DNA from: Achromobacter spanius
Lineage (GTDB): Bacteria > Pseudomonadota > Gammaproteobacteria > Burkholderiales > Burkholderiaceae_B
Direction of reading: 5' to 3'
DNA: 64,000 nt
Assembly: GCF_029637605.1 (NCBI RefSeq)
Contig: NZ_CP121261.1
Coordinates: 744,001 to 808,000 of the forward strand
Shown here: positions 1-8,189 of the stretch, piece after piece
Position numbering within the stretch: position 1 is the stretch's first letter
Layout of the letters: each line of letters starts with the position of its first letter
The notes under the pieces: generated by a model
What the model saw: the letters and a program-made list of their open reading frames with translations, nothing else
Told to the model about the DNA's origin: nothing
Database searches by the model: none
Position numbers and translations under genes: made by a program

Positions 1-1223
1 GGGCGAGCTTGTTGCTGCGGACGGTCTTGCTGCGGGCGCGCTTGCGCCTGTTGTCGGGGCTGTTCGCGCGCTTGTTGCTGTCGCGCTTGCTGCTGACGCG
101 CCTGCTGCTCCCGGGCTTGGTGTTCCCGTGCCTGTTGCTGGCGTGCCTGCTGCTGTTGCTGTTCGCGGCCTTGCTGCTGGCGTTGCTCGCGCTCCTGCTG
201 CTGGCGTACTTGTTGCTGTCGATCTTGTTGCTGCTGCTGACGAGCCTGCTGATCACGCGCCTGCTGTTGGCGCGATTGCTGCAAGGCGGCTTGTTGATCT
301 CGCTGTTGATCGCGTTGCTGTTGATCCCGCTGCGATACATCGCGTCCCGGCGACGGCCCCGGGCCTCGGGCCTGTTCTCCACGACCTGGGTTGTTGCCGC
401 GATCGACGTCGGGGCGCTTGTTGTCGCCACCGGGGCGTGGCCCTTGCGAGGGTCGCCCGTTGTCGCGATGGTCCACGAAGGCTTGCGGCGGGCGGCCCTT
501 GTTGTGGTCGTAGAACTGCGCGCGGTTGCTGCCGGCATCGCGGACGTAGCGGCGTTGGATGTCGGTGGGCGGCGCGTGGCGGTCTTTGCGGGCAGCCAGT
601 TCGCGCGGGTCTGCCGCGCGTCGGATGCCGTTGGGGCCGCCGTGATAGCTGACACGTCGGTTATCGATGTTGTTGACGACCACGGTGTGGTTGTACACGT
701 TGGTGACGCGCGTGACGTTCACGTTGGTCACCGAGCGGTTGTAGTAGAAGCGGTCGCGCTTCCAGTAGCCGCCTACATACCCCAGGCCCACATAGCCAAA
801 GCCGTAGTTGATGCCGCCATAAAAGCCGACGTGGGGGCCCCAATAGCCGGCGTTCCACACGTACAGGCCATTGGTGAAGCCCCAGTAACCAGGCGTCCAG
901 AGCGCGCCGGCGTAGGGGGCGAGCACCCAGGCGCCCGGCACCCAGAAAAAGCCGTACTGATTGCGGCTCCAGTAGCCGGGCACCCACATATAACCATCGG
1001 CCGGCGCGGGTGGCTGCACGTAGACGGGCAGGGGTGGAGGCGGCTCGGGGCTGCGGTCCACCAAGGCAAGATTGGCGCTGGCGGGGTCGCCGCCGTCATA
1101 GGCGGGCGCCACGGGTGCGGGAGGCGGCGCGTACGTTTGCGCCATCGCGCCCGCGCATAGCGTCAGCAGCGTGACGGCCGCCACGGCGGGGCGAAGCAGG
1201 GAGATCCGGATAGAGGGCGTCAT
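1..1223 (-). CDS. YXWGXW-repeat protein with Gln/Arg-rich tail (partial, runs off window)
   Basis: The reading frame is open from an ATG at 1223 to the window edge, 407 codons with no stop, so the C-terminus is missing. An N-terminal signal peptide ends near Ala-Met-Ala-Gln (about residue 28). A Pro-rich stretch follows, then a segment of repeated G-Y-W/P-G-Y-W motifs (about residues 75-135), the hallmark of YXWGXW-repeat secreted or envelope proteins. An Asn/Val-rich section comes next, and the visible end is a long low-complexity tail of Q, R, D and E. Function is unknown for this family; an envelope location is inferred from the signal peptide. The gene lies downstream of the small Tyr-rich lipoprotein on the same strand. 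The Leu-rich + strand frame over the tail is a shadow. Confidence 0.85.
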   Translation of the reverse strand, partial: MTPSIRISLLRPAVAAVTLLTLCAGAMAQTYAPPPAPVAPAYDGGDPASANLALVDRSPEPPPPLPVYVQPPAPADGYMWVPGYWSRNQYGFFWVPGAWVLAPYAGALWTPGYWGFTNGLYVWNAGYWGPHVGFYGGINYGFGYVGLGYVGGYWKRDRFYYNRSVTNVNVTRVTNVYNHTVVVNNIDNRRVSYHGGPNGIRRAADPRELAARKDRHAPPTDIQRRYVRDAGSNRAQFYDHNKGRPPQAFVDHRDNGRPSQGPRPGGDNKRPDVDRGNNPGRGEQARGPGPSPGRDVSQRDQQQRDQQRDQQAALQQSRQQQARDQQARQQQQQDRQQQVRQQQEREQRQQQGREQQQQQARQQQAREHQAREQQARQQQARQQQAREQPRQQAQARPQQDRPQQQAR

Positions 1224-1244
1224 GGCAGCTCCTGGAACACGTCG

Positions 1245-1323
1245 CAACGGACGGTCAATAACGCGACGGTCAATAACGCAAGGGTCAATAACGACGCAAG
1301 GGTCAACAACGCGACGGTCAATA
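1245..1323. repeat. 15-bp tandem repeat between two - strand genes
   Basis: About five imperfect copies of a unit reading ACGCGACGGTCAATA on the + strand lie at 1245-1260, 1261-1275, 1276-1290, 1291-1308 (18-bp variant) and 1309-1323. The last copy contains the stop codon of the small lipoprotein (TCA at 1318-1320 on +). The array fills most of the gap to the YXWGXW gene and would be part of any shared transcript. Confidence 0.85.
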
Positions 1324-1488
1324 TCCACGGTGGTAATAATGCGGCGTGGGATACACGGGGTAGTAGTAATGCGGCGTGTAATAGACCGGCGCGGGGCGAT
1401 AGTAGGCCGGGCGGGCGGGCACCACGACGCAACCGGTCAGCGAACTGGCCATCACCATCATCAACAGAAGGCTCTTTTTCATTTTCAT
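1318..1488 (-). CDS. small Tyr/Pro-rich lipoprotein, 56 aa
   Basis: ATG at 1488, TGA at 1318-1320. A basic start (MKMKK) is followed by a hydrophobic segment and the lipobox L-T-G-C (residues 17-20), so the mature protein would be a 37-residue lipid-anchored peptide. The mature part is almost entirely Tyr, Pro, His and Val, with two copies of a YYTPHYYYPVYPTPHYYH-like pattern. No known catalytic domain is visible. Its aromatic composition resembles the YXWGXW protein encoded just downstream on the same strand, suggesting a paired envelope role; this is inference only. An alternative start is the Met at residue 3. Confidence 0.7.
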   Translation of the reverse strand: MKMKKSLLLMMVMASSLTGCVVVPARPAYYRPAPVYYTPHYYYPVYPTPHYYHRGY

Positions 1489-1661
1489 GCTCCCAACCCG
1501 CGCCAGGCGTGGCTTACGCCCTTGATGCGCTGGTAGGGATTAGGCCATACCGGATGACCGCGGTTCGCCTTTGTAATCGATCCGAAACAGCTTTCGCGTG
1601 ACCGATGTTTGCGCCTGCGTGACGGCGCATGTCGTTGGTATCAATCTTTGCCGCAAAAGCA

Positions 1662-1716
1662 ACGGGGCCGCATAAGCGGCCCCGTGTTGCGTAACGCCGC
1701 GTCATGCGGCGTTACG
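1662..1716 (-). terminator. two tandem hairpins downstream of the DoxX gene
   Basis: Two perfect inverted repeats lie just past the DoxX stop codon: CGTAACGCCGC/GCGGCGTTACG (1690-1700 and 1706-1716, 5-nt loop) and ACGGGGCCGC/GCGGCCCCGT (1662-1671 and 1676-1685, 4-nt loop). Read on the - strand, the second is followed by TGCTTTTG, a weak T-tract, so this pair probably ends the DoxX transcript. Confidence 0.6.
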
Positions 1717-1736
1717 GCGATGGCGCATGGCTGGCG

Positions 1737-2144
1737 TCAGTTCCAGCGACCGCCGTTGCCGGCCAGGCTGAAACGGCCGGCACCCATGAAGGCCAGCGCC
1801 AGCGCGGTGAACAGGAACATGCCTTGCAGTTCCAGCGCCCAGCCGCCGTTGTTGGTCAGGCTGCCCAGTTGGCCGGTATGCGCCAGCAAAATGGCAACCA
1901 CCATGTTGATGGCGATGATCAAAGCGCCCAGGCGCGTGTACACGCCAATGATGAGCAGCACGGGCGCGATGATTTCGCCCACATACACGCCATAGGCCAG
2001 AAAGCCCGGCAGGCCATGCGAAGACAGCATGCCGCTGATGCCCGTTACGCCGCCGCCCATCAGTTTGGACAGGCCGTGAAGCAGGATCAGAATGCCAAGG
2101 GTCAGGCGCAGGATCAGCTTGCCGGTATCGTCGGACTTGATCAT
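1737..2144 (-). CDS. DoxX family membrane protein, 135 aa
   Basis: A small inner-membrane protein with four hydrophobic helices: about residues 8-28, 48-70, 75-95 and 105-125. The pattern LRLTLGILILLHGLSKL followed by YVGEIIAPVLLIIGVYTRLGAL is typical of DoxX/YphA proteins, which are associated with redox and thiol-stress functions in other bacteria. The frame is open further upstream, but MIKSDDTGK at 2144 places the first helix at the usual distance and gives the family length. It is monocistronic as far as can be seen, with tandem hairpins downstream. The substrate is unknown. Confidence 0.85.
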   Translation of the reverse strand: MIKSDDTGKLILRLTLGILILLHGLSKLMGGGVTGISGMLSSHGLPGFLAYGVYVGEIIAPVLLIIGVYTRLGALIIAINMVVAILLAHTGQLGSLTNNGGWALELQGMFLFTALALAFMGAGRFSLAGNGGRWN

Positions 2145-2362
2145 GGTGAGTTTCTCTTGTGATGGTTGAAAAGGGACAAGGCTTCGTTGGAACCCACCGC
2201 GAACCCATGGTTCCAAGTCCACACCGCCGCGCGCCAAGCGTGGCGGCTGCGTCAAGCGGCGCCATTATTGCAAATGCCCAGCGAAATCATCAAGCTTTCA
2301 TCACGCAGGCATCGCAATCCGGCGCGCGATGCCTTCCCAAACGTATCCGGTCAAGCCAGGAA

Positions 2363-3751
2363 TCAGAATTCCTCAAGAAAGCGCATGCGGAAGCGCCGGC
2401 CCTTGATATTGCTGTTGGACACCCGCGAAAACACCTGCTTGGCAATCTGGCGGTCCAGCGCCACATAGGCGTTGAATTCCGTGATGTTGATCTTGCCCAC
2501 CTGTTCAAAAGTCAGCCCGCCGTCGCCGGTCAGGGCGCCCAGCAGGTCGCCCGGGCGCAGCTTGTCTTTCTTGCCGCCCTGGATGCACAGCGTGACCATG
2601 GGCGCGCGCAGAGGGCGGTCGGCCTTGGGCTTGAGCGATTTGATGTCGCCCCATTTCAAGGGCGAGCCCTGGTATTGCTCAACCAGGTTTGCCCAGCGCA
2701 TCTCGTCGGGCGAGCACAGGCTCAGCGCCAGGCCCTTCTGGTCGCCCCGGCCGCTGCGGCCGATGCGGTGCACGTGCACTTCGGTGTCTTTCGTGACGTC
2801 CACATTGATCACGGCGCCCAGGTTCTGGATGTCCAGGCCACGGGCGGCCACGTCGGTGGCCACCAGCACGGCGCAGCTCTGGTTGGCGAACTGGATCAGG
2901 ATTTCATCGCGTTCGCGTTGTTCCAGATCGCCGTTCAGGGCTTGCGCGCTGATGCCGTCGGCCTGCAGGCGTTCAACCAGGTCGTGGCTGCGGACCTTGG
3001 TATTGCAGAAGGCCAAGGTGGATACCGGGCGGAAATGGGCCAGCAGGCGGGCCACGGCGTCCAGGCGGTCTTTGCCGTCGATTTCGTAGAAGATCTGTTC
3101 GATGCGGCTGGAATCGTGCTGCGCTTCCACCTTGACTTCGGCCGGGTTGCGCAGGAACCGCGCGCTGAGCTTGCGGATGTTGTCCGGGTAGGTAGCCGAA
3201 AACAGCAGCGTCTGGCGCTTGGTGGGGCAATGCGAGGCAATGGCGACGATGTCGTCGTAGAAGCCCATGTCGACCATGCGGTCGGCTTCGTCCAGCACCA
3301 GCGTGGTCAGGCCGTTCAGGTCCAGGCTGCCGCGTTCCAGGTGGTCTTGAATGCGGCCGGGCGTACCCACGACCAGGTGCGCGCCGCGCGCCAGCGATTC
3401 GGCTTGGGGGCGGGCGGGCGCGCCGCCGCACAGGGTCAGGATCTTGACGTTGGGAATCAGGCGCGCCAGGCGGCGCAATTCCTGCGCGACCTGGTCAGCC
3501 AGTTCGCGCGTGGGGCAAACCAGCAGGGCTTGCGGCGTCAGCGTGGTGGTGTCCAGCTTTTGCAGCACGCCCAGGCCGAACGCCGCGGTCTTGCCGCTGC
3601 CGGTCTTGGCTTGCGCGATGATGTCGCGGCCTTCCAGGATCAGCGGCAGGCTTTGCGCCTGGATAGGCGTCATTTGCTCGAACCCCAGGCTTTGCAGGTT
3701 GTCGAGCAGGGTGGGCAAGAGGGGCAGGGTGGAAAAGGGCGTGTTGGTCAC
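2363..3751 (-). CDS. dbpA: ATP-dependent RNA helicase DbpA
   Basis: A 462-residue DEAD-box helicase of the DbpA subfamily, which acts on 23S rRNA during large-subunit assembly. All motifs are intact: Q-motif region (TPIQAQ, 28-33), Walker A AKTGSGKT (48-55), PTREL (80-84), TPGR (130-133), DEAD (154-157), SAT (185-187), ARGLD (303-307) and HRIGRSGR (328-335). After the two RecA-like domains comes a C-terminal domain (about 385-462) of the DbpA RNA-binding type, with the RPGDLLGAL...GLTFEQVGKI pattern. Start at ATG 3751. Large open frames on the opposite strand are shadows. It stands alone between the DoxX and IclR genes. Confidence 0.95.
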   Translation of the reverse strand: MTNTPFSTLPLLPTLLDNLQSLGFEQMTPIQAQSLPLILEGRDIIAQAKTGSGKTAAFGLGVLQKLDTTTLTPQALLVCPTRELADQVAQELRRLARLIPNVKILTLCGGAPARPQAESLARGAHLVVGTPGRIQDHLERGSLDLNGLTTLVLDEADRMVDMGFYDDIVAIASHCPTKRQTLLFSATYPDNIRKLSARFLRNPAEVKVEAQHDSSRIEQIFYEIDGKDRLDAVARLLAHFRPVSTLAFCNTKVRSHDLVERLQADGISAQALNGDLEQRERDEILIQFANQSCAVLVATDVAARGLDIQNLGAVINVDVTKDTEVHVHRIGRSGRGDQKGLALSLCSPDEMRWANLVEQYQGSPLKWGDIKSLKPKADRPLRAPMVTLCIQGGKKDKLRPGDLLGALTGDGGLTFEQVGKINITEFNAYVALDRQIAKQVFSRVSNSNIKGRRFRMRFLEEF

Positions 3752-3822
3752 AATATGGCGGATTGCAAAATCCGCGAAAAAACAAAGTCGACCGACAGTG
3801 TAAGGCCTGCCATGGCCAGGCC

Positions 3823-4581
3823 CTAGCCTTCTGATTCGTAAGTGCCGGCCAGCGCCTGGGCGGCTTCTTGCATGCGCGGCAGCCAGGCGCGCGCGCCATC
3901 AATCGACAGGCGCGCCACGGGCGCGTGCAGCGCCACGGCGGCAATCACGCGCGACCCCCGCAAAATGGGCACCGCCATGCACACAATGCCCAGCAGAAAC
4001 TCTTCGCGGTCGAAACTGGCGCCTTCCTTGCGGATGGCGCGCAGCTCTTGTTCCAGCTCACCCACGTCGCACAGCGTGTTGGGCGTATAGCGCGGCAAGG
4101 GGGCGGCGGCCAGCAGCCGCGCGCGCGCTTCGCGCCGCATGTGGGCCAGAAACAGCTTGCCGCTGGCCGAGCAGTGCAAGGGCACGCGTGACCCGGTTTG
4201 CAGGTTCACGCGCAGCGGCCAGGCGGTTTCCACGCGGTCCAGGTAGATGACTTCGTCGCCGTCGACCATGGTGCAGTTGCAGGTTTCACCGATCTCGTCC
4301 ACCAGGCTGTCCAGGATGCGATGGCGTTCGCCCCGCAACGGGGAATTCAGCAAGGTGTCGCGCGCCAGGGCGCTTAGCCGTGGTCCGCTGACATAGCTTT
4401 TGCCGGCGGGCTCGCGCAGCAGCATGCCGGCGTCGACCAGGCGCGTCAGGATGCGCAGTACCGACGGTTTGGGCAGGCCCGTGGCCTCGGTCAGCGCCGC
4501 CAGCGACACCGGCGCGTCGGACTGGGCCACCTGTTCCAGCAGGGTCAGCGCGCGCAGGGCGGCGGAGGATTCGTCTTTCAT
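3823..4581 (-). CDS. IclR-family transcriptional regulator
   Basis: A 252-residue regulator with an N-terminal winged helix (about 8-65; VSLAALTEATGLPKPSVLRIL is the recognition region) and a C-terminal IclR effector domain containing the conserved SGKLFLAHM segment. It is transcribed divergently from xsc, with 195 bp between the starts, the usual arrangement for an IclR protein controlling its neighbour. IclR-type proteins regulate several sulfonate pathways, so control of xsc-pta by sulfoacetaldehyde or a precursor is a reasonable inference. A short inverted repeat ATTTT-N4-AAAAT (4628-4641) in the shared promoter is a weak operator candidate. Confidence 0.9.
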   Translation of the reverse strand: MKDESSAALRALTLLEQVAQSDAPVSLAALTEATGLPKPSVLRILTRLVDAGMLLREPAGKSYVSGPRLSALARDTLLNSPLRGERHRILDSLVDEIGETCNCTMVDGDEVIYLDRVETAWPLRVNLQTGSRVPLHCSASGKLFLAHMRREARARLLAAAPLPRYTPNTLCDVGELEQELRAIRKEGASFDREEFLLGIVCMAVPILRGSRVIAAVALHAPVARLSIDGARAWLPRMQEAAQALAGTYESEG

Positions 4582-4776
4582 CTTTCAATAATTGAAGATT
4601 CAGCGGCGGTGGGGCAGCGTTGCACGGATTTTGCAGAAAATGGAACGCGCCGGTATGGGAAACGCGGGATTTCTCCGGCAGTATCGAATCACCCCGGCCA
4701 TGATGCAAGCACGAAGCGAGCCCCCGGCACGCTTTCCGCAAGCCTCCCACGGCGCCGGCCTGCCAGGAGAGAGACC

Positions 4777-6588
4777 ATGAGCAGCAAGCAACACATGACC
4801 CCCAGTGAAGCGTTCGTTGAAACGCTGGTCGCGCAGGGCGTCAAAGACGTATTCGGCATTGTCGGTTCGGCCTTCATGGACGCGCTGGACCTGTTCCCCG
4901 CCGCCGGCATTCGTTTCGTACCGACCGTGCACGAGCAAGGCGCCGCCCACATGGCCGACGGCTATTCGCGGGTGACCGGCCGCCACGGCGTTTGCATTGC
5001 GCAGAACGGGCCGGGCATCACCAATTTCGTGACCGGGGTGGCCGCCGCCTACTGGGCGCACAGCCCCGTCGTGGCGATCACGCCCGAAACCGGCACGGCC
5101 GGCATGGGCCTGGGCGGCTTCCAGGAAACCGAGCAACTGCCCATTTTTTCGCGCATCACCAAGTATCAGGCGCACGTGAACCGGCCGGATCGCATGGCGG
5201 AATTCACGGCCAAGGCCTTTGACAACGCGCTGGCCGAACGCGGCCCGACGCAACTGAACATTCCGCGCGATTATTTCTACGGCGAAATCGACGTGGCCAT
5301 CCCCGAGCCACGCCGCATCCGGCGCGGGCCGGGTTCAGAAGAAGACCTGGAAGCGGCCGCGCGCCTGTTGGCCGAGGCCAAGTTCCCGGTCATCGTGGCC
5401 GGCGGCGGCGTGTTGTTCTCGGAAGGCCAGGCCGAATGCGTGGCGCTGGCTGAATTGTTGGGCGCGCCGGTCGTCACCAGCTATCTGCACAACGACGCGT
5501 TTCCCGCCAGCCATCCGCTGTGGTGCGGGCCGCTGGGCTACCAGGGCGCCAAGGCCGGCATGAAGTTGCTGTCGCAGGCCGACGTGGTGCTGGCCTTGGG
5601 CACGCGCCTGGGACCCTTCGGCACCTTGCCCCAGCACGGGCTGGACTACTGGCCCCAAGGCGCGCGCATCATCCAGGTGGATGCCGACCACCGCATGCTG
5701 GGGCTGGTGCGCCCGGTGTCGGTGGGCATCTGCGGCGACGCCAAGCCGGCCGCCGCCGCCCTGACCGCCAAGCTGACATCGCGCGAGGTCGCGTGCGTGC
5801 GCACCAAGGCGGCGCGCGGCGACGACATCGCCTCGCAGAAGGCGGCGTGGGAAGCAGAGCTTGACGGCTGGTCGCATGAACGCGACGAATGGAGCCTGGA
5901 CATCATTGAACAAGGCGGCGGCCGCATGCACCCTCGGCGCATGCTGCGCGAGCTGGAACGCGCCATGCCCAAGCATGTGATGGTGTCCACCGACATCGGC
6001 AACATCTGCTCGGTGTCCAACAGCTACCTGCGCTTTGACGAGCCGAACTCCATGCTGGCCGCCATGAGCTTTGGCAACTGCGGCTACGCCTTGCCGGCGC
6101 TGATCGGCGCCAAGCTGGGCCGCCCCGACCGGCCGGCCGTGGCCTATGTGGGCGACGGCGCCTGGTGCATGAGCTTCCAGGAACTGCTGACCTGCGTGCG
6201 CGAGAAAATTCCCGTCACCGCCGTCGTCTTCCACAACGGCCAATGGGGCGCCGAAAAGAAAAACCAGGTGGACTTCTACGGCCGCCGTTTCGTGGGCAGC
6301 AACCTGCTGAACCCCAACTTTTCTGAACTGGCGCGCGCCATGGGGGCCGAGGGCATCCGGGTCGAGCACGCGGACCAGGTGGGCGCTGCGTTGCAGGCCG
6401 CCTGCCGGGCGCAATCCGAAGGCAAGACCACCGTGCTGGAAATGATGGTCAGCCAGGAACTGGGCGACCCCTTCCGGCGCGACGCCCTGAAGCAGCCGGT
6501 GCGCTTCCTGGACAAGTACAAGCCTTACGTGAACCAGCCGTTCCAGGCGGGCGAGGTGCCTTTGCCGATAGCTCCCGCGGGGCGCTGA
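4777..6588 (+). CDS. xsc: sulfoacetaldehyde acetyltransferase
   Basis: A 603-residue ThDP-dependent enzyme that converts sulfoacetaldehyde plus phosphate to acetyl phosphate and sulfite, the central step of taurine and other C2-sulfonate degradation. The N-terminal segment (MTPSEAFVETLVAQGV, GSAFMDALDLF) and the C-terminal DPFRRDAL...RFLDKYK ending are characteristic of Xsc rather than acetolactate synthase. The ThDP glutamate sits in VHEQGAAHMADG (E53). The GDG...N ThDP/Mg motif begins at GDGAWCMSFQELL and ends in VVFHN. The chosen ATG at 4777 follows a clear AGGAGAGAG ribosome site (4765-4772); the frame stays open to 4609, but that stretch is promoter region. First gene of xsc-pta-tauX-tauY. 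Confidence 0.95.
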   Translation: MSSKQHMTPSEAFVETLVAQGVKDVFGIVGSAFMDALDLFPAAGIRFVPTVHEQGAAHMADGYSRVTGRHGVCIAQNGPGITNFVTGVAAAYWAHSPVVAITPETGTAGMGLGGFQETEQLPIFSRITKYQAHVNRPDRMAEFTAKAFDNALAERGPTQLNIPRDYFYGEIDVAIPEPRRIRRGPGSEEDLEAAARLLAEAKFPVIVAGGGVLFSEGQAECVALAELLGAPVVTSYLHNDAFPASHPLWCGPLGYQGAKAGMKLLSQADVVLALGTRLGPFGTLPQHGLDYWPQGARIIQVDADHRMLGLVRPVSVGICGDAKPAAAALTAKLTSREVACVRTKAARGDDIASQKAAWEAELDGWSHERDEWSLDIIEQGGGRMHPRRMLRELERAMPKHVMVSTDIGNICSVSNSYLRFDEPNSMLAAMSFGNCGYALPALIGAKLGRPDRPAVAYVGDGAWCMSFQELLTCVREKIPVTAVVFHNGQWGAEKKNQVDFYGRRFVGSNLLNPNFSELARAMGAEGIRVEHADQVGAALQAACRAQSEGKTTVLEMMVSQELGDPFRRDALKQPVRFLDKYKPYVNQPFQAGEVPLPIAPAGR

Positions 6589-6604
6589 TCGCAGGCGGAG
6601 TCTG

Positions 6605-6636
6605 CGCCCGGCGCCTTCGCGCCGGGCGTTCGTTTC
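6605..6636 (+). terminator. hairpin between xsc and pta
   Basis: A perfect 10-bp stem CGCCCGGCGC (6605-6614) / GCGCCGGGCG (6619-6628) with a CTTC loop is followed by TTCGTTTCC. The T-tract is weak. It lies inside the xsc-pta transcript, so it may attenuate read-through or stabilise the 3' end of xsc mRNA rather than stop transcription fully. Confidence 0.5.
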
Positions 6637-6659
6637 CTGGCTCGGGGAGCACGGTCTAT

Positions 6660-7592
6660 ATGGCTAGCGATCGATTGTTCGCGCCGCTGCGCGATGCCGC
6701 GCTGTCGGCGGGGCGCCTGCGCACGGCGGTGGCGTATCCCCTGTCCCCATCCAGCCTTGAGGCCGCGGTCCAGGCGCAACGGGCCGGCCATATCGAGCCG
6801 GTGCTGGTGGGGCCGGCGCGCAAGCTGCTGGAACGCCTGACGCAAGCGGGCTTGAGGCCGGGGGATTTCGACATCGTCGATACGCCCGATGATGAACGGC
6901 TGGCCGCGCAGACGGCGGCCGCGCTGGCGCGCGACGGCGCGGTGCAGATGCTGATGAAGGGCAGCCTGCATAGCGATAACTTCATGGCGGCCGTGGTGTC
7001 GCGCGAATCCGGCCTGCGCACGAATCGGCGCATCAGCCACGCCTTCGTGATGGCAGTGGAGGCCTACGCCAAGCTCTTCATCCTGACGGACGCGGCGGTC
7101 AACATCGCGCCCACGCTGATGGAAAAGGCTGACATCGCGCAGAACGCCATCGACCTGGCGCAGTCGCTGGGCATCGCCCGGCCCAAGGTGGCGGTGCTGT
7201 GCGCCACCGAATCCGTCAACCCGGCCATGCCGGCCACGCTGGACGCGGCGGCCTTGTCCAAGATGGCCGATCGCGGGCAAATCCGGGGCGGCGATATCGA
7301 TGGCCCGCTGGCGTTCGACAACGCCATCTCGCGCGATGCGGCGCGGGAAAAGGGCATTGAGTCGCGGGTGGCGGGCGACGCCGACATTCTGCTGGCGCCG
7401 GATATCGAGGCGGGCAACATGCTCTACAAAGAGCTCACCTGGCTGGCGGGCGCGGGCACCGCCGGGCTGGTGCTGGGCACGCGCGTACCGGTGCTGCTGA
7501 CCAGCCGGTCCGATTCCGTGCAGGCGCGCGTCAACAGTTGCGCCATTGCCGTGCTGCACGCGCGCGCGATGCTGGCGGCGCGCGCCGCCTGA
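6660..7592 (+). CDS. pta: phosphate acetyltransferase (short, PtB/Pta type)
   Basis: A 310-residue phosphate acetyl/butyryltransferase domain protein. It would convert the acetyl phosphate made by Xsc to acetyl-CoA. Recognisable family segments are VGPARKLLERL, MKGSLHSDNFMAAVV, NIAPTLMEKADIAQNAI, VAVLCATESVNPAMPAT and the glycine-rich end GLVLGTRVPVLLTSRSDS. It is the single-domain form that commonly accompanies xsc in sulfonate-degrading bacteria, not the long Pta with a DRTGG domain. Start ATG 6660, 71 nt after xsc. Placement directly after xsc strongly supports the role. Confidence 0.92.
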   Translation: MASDRLFAPLRDAALSAGRLRTAVAYPLSPSSLEAAVQAQRAGHIEPVLVGPARKLLERLTQAGLRPGDFDIVDTPDDERLAAQTAAALARDGAVQMLMKGSLHSDNFMAAVVSRESGLRTNRRISHAFVMAVEAYAKLFILTDAAVNIAPTLMEKADIAQNAIDLAQSLGIARPKVAVLCATESVNPAMPATLDAAALSKMADRGQIRGGDIDGPLAFDNAISRDAAREKGIESRVAGDADILLAPDIEAGNMLYKELTWLAGAGTAGLVLGTRVPVLLTSRSDSVQARVNSCAIAVLHARAMLAARAA

Positions 7593-7698
7593 TGCAGGCT
7601 CGGCAACCTCAGCAACTTCAGCAGCTTCAGTTTTTTCAAACCACCCGCCACCGCCGCCTTGCCGTTAGCGCCGTTCTGGTGCAACCGATTCCCCGCGT

Positions 7699-7716
7699 CT
7701 GGTTCTAGACCCTGCC
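7699..7716 (+). promoter_or_regulatory. candidate TauR operator upstream of tauX
   Basis: The sequence CTGGTTCTAGACCCTGCC lies 73 bp before the tauX start. A matching CTGG-N2-CTAG-N4-CTGCC occurs in the same orientation 84 bp before tauA (14091-14109). The shared CTGGNNCTAG core resembles the CTGGAC-type direct-repeat elements described for TauR. The 197-bp gap between pta and tauX suggests tauXY has its own promoter. Confidence 0.45.
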
Positions 7717-7789
7717 ACCCCCGCCACGTACCTTGAGTCCAGACGCCCGCGCGCGCTTCGCGCCGGCCTTTCAAGTAGAGGGGTAGGCA

Positions 7790-8182
7790 ATGCAAAACAC
7801 CGTCACCGTCGACATGCTGGCCGAATTTGCGGCCGCCTGGAACCGCCACGATATCGATGCCCTGATGGGCTTCATGAGCGACGACTGCGTGTTCGAAACC
7901 GTGGGCGGCCCCGACGCCTGCGGCAGCCGGCACACGGGCGCCGACGCCGTGCGCGCGGCCTTCGCGGCGGCCTGGAAGAACTTTCCTGACGCGCAATGGA
8001 ACAACGGCCGGCATTGGGTCGCGGGTGATCGCGGCGTGTCGGAATGCACGTTCACCGGCACCGCCGTCGACGGCTCGCGGGTAGAGGCGGACATGGTCGA
8101 CATCTTCACCTTCCAGGACGGCAAGATCCGCGTGAAGAATGCGTTCCGCAAGCAGCGCCCCGCCTTGCCCGCGCGTGCGTGA
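7790..8182 (+). CDS. tauX: taurine dehydrogenase small subunit (NTF2/SnoaL-like)
   Basis: A 130-residue protein with an NTF2/SnoaL-like fold: DMLAEFAAAWNRHDIDALMGFMSDDCVFE at the N-terminus and a C-terminal DMVDIFTFQDGKIRVKNAF strand region. The small subunit of the TauXY taurine dehydrogenase belongs to this class, and here the gene is directly followed (7 nt) by the FAD subunit. TauXY oxidatively deaminates taurine to sulfoacetaldehyde, the Xsc substrate. The isolated sequence would only be called SnoaL-like; the specific name rests on context. A GGGGTAGGC ribosome site precedes the ATG. Confidence 0.8.
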   Translation: MQNTVTVDMLAEFAAAWNRHDIDALMGFMSDDCVFETVGGPDACGSRHTGADAVRAAFAAAWKNFPDAQWNNGRHWVAGDRGVSECTFTGTAVDGSRVEADMVDIFTFQDGKIRVKNAFRKQRPALPARA

Positions 8183-8189
8183 GACGCGC

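Noticed and set aside
9..1160. A long Leu/Ala-rich + strand frame over the first kilobase
   Set aside because: It is the complement of the Gln/Arg-rich tail and YXWGXW repeats of the - strand gene; composition is an artefact of CAG/CTG-type codons.
2308..2333. GGCATCGC/GCGATGCC as the dbpA terminator
   Set aside because: The loop is 10 nt and no T-tract follows on the - strand; too weak to list.
2159..3826. A 555-codon + strand frame
   Set aside because: It lies opposite dbpA, whose helicase motifs are all intact; the + frame has no recognisable domain.
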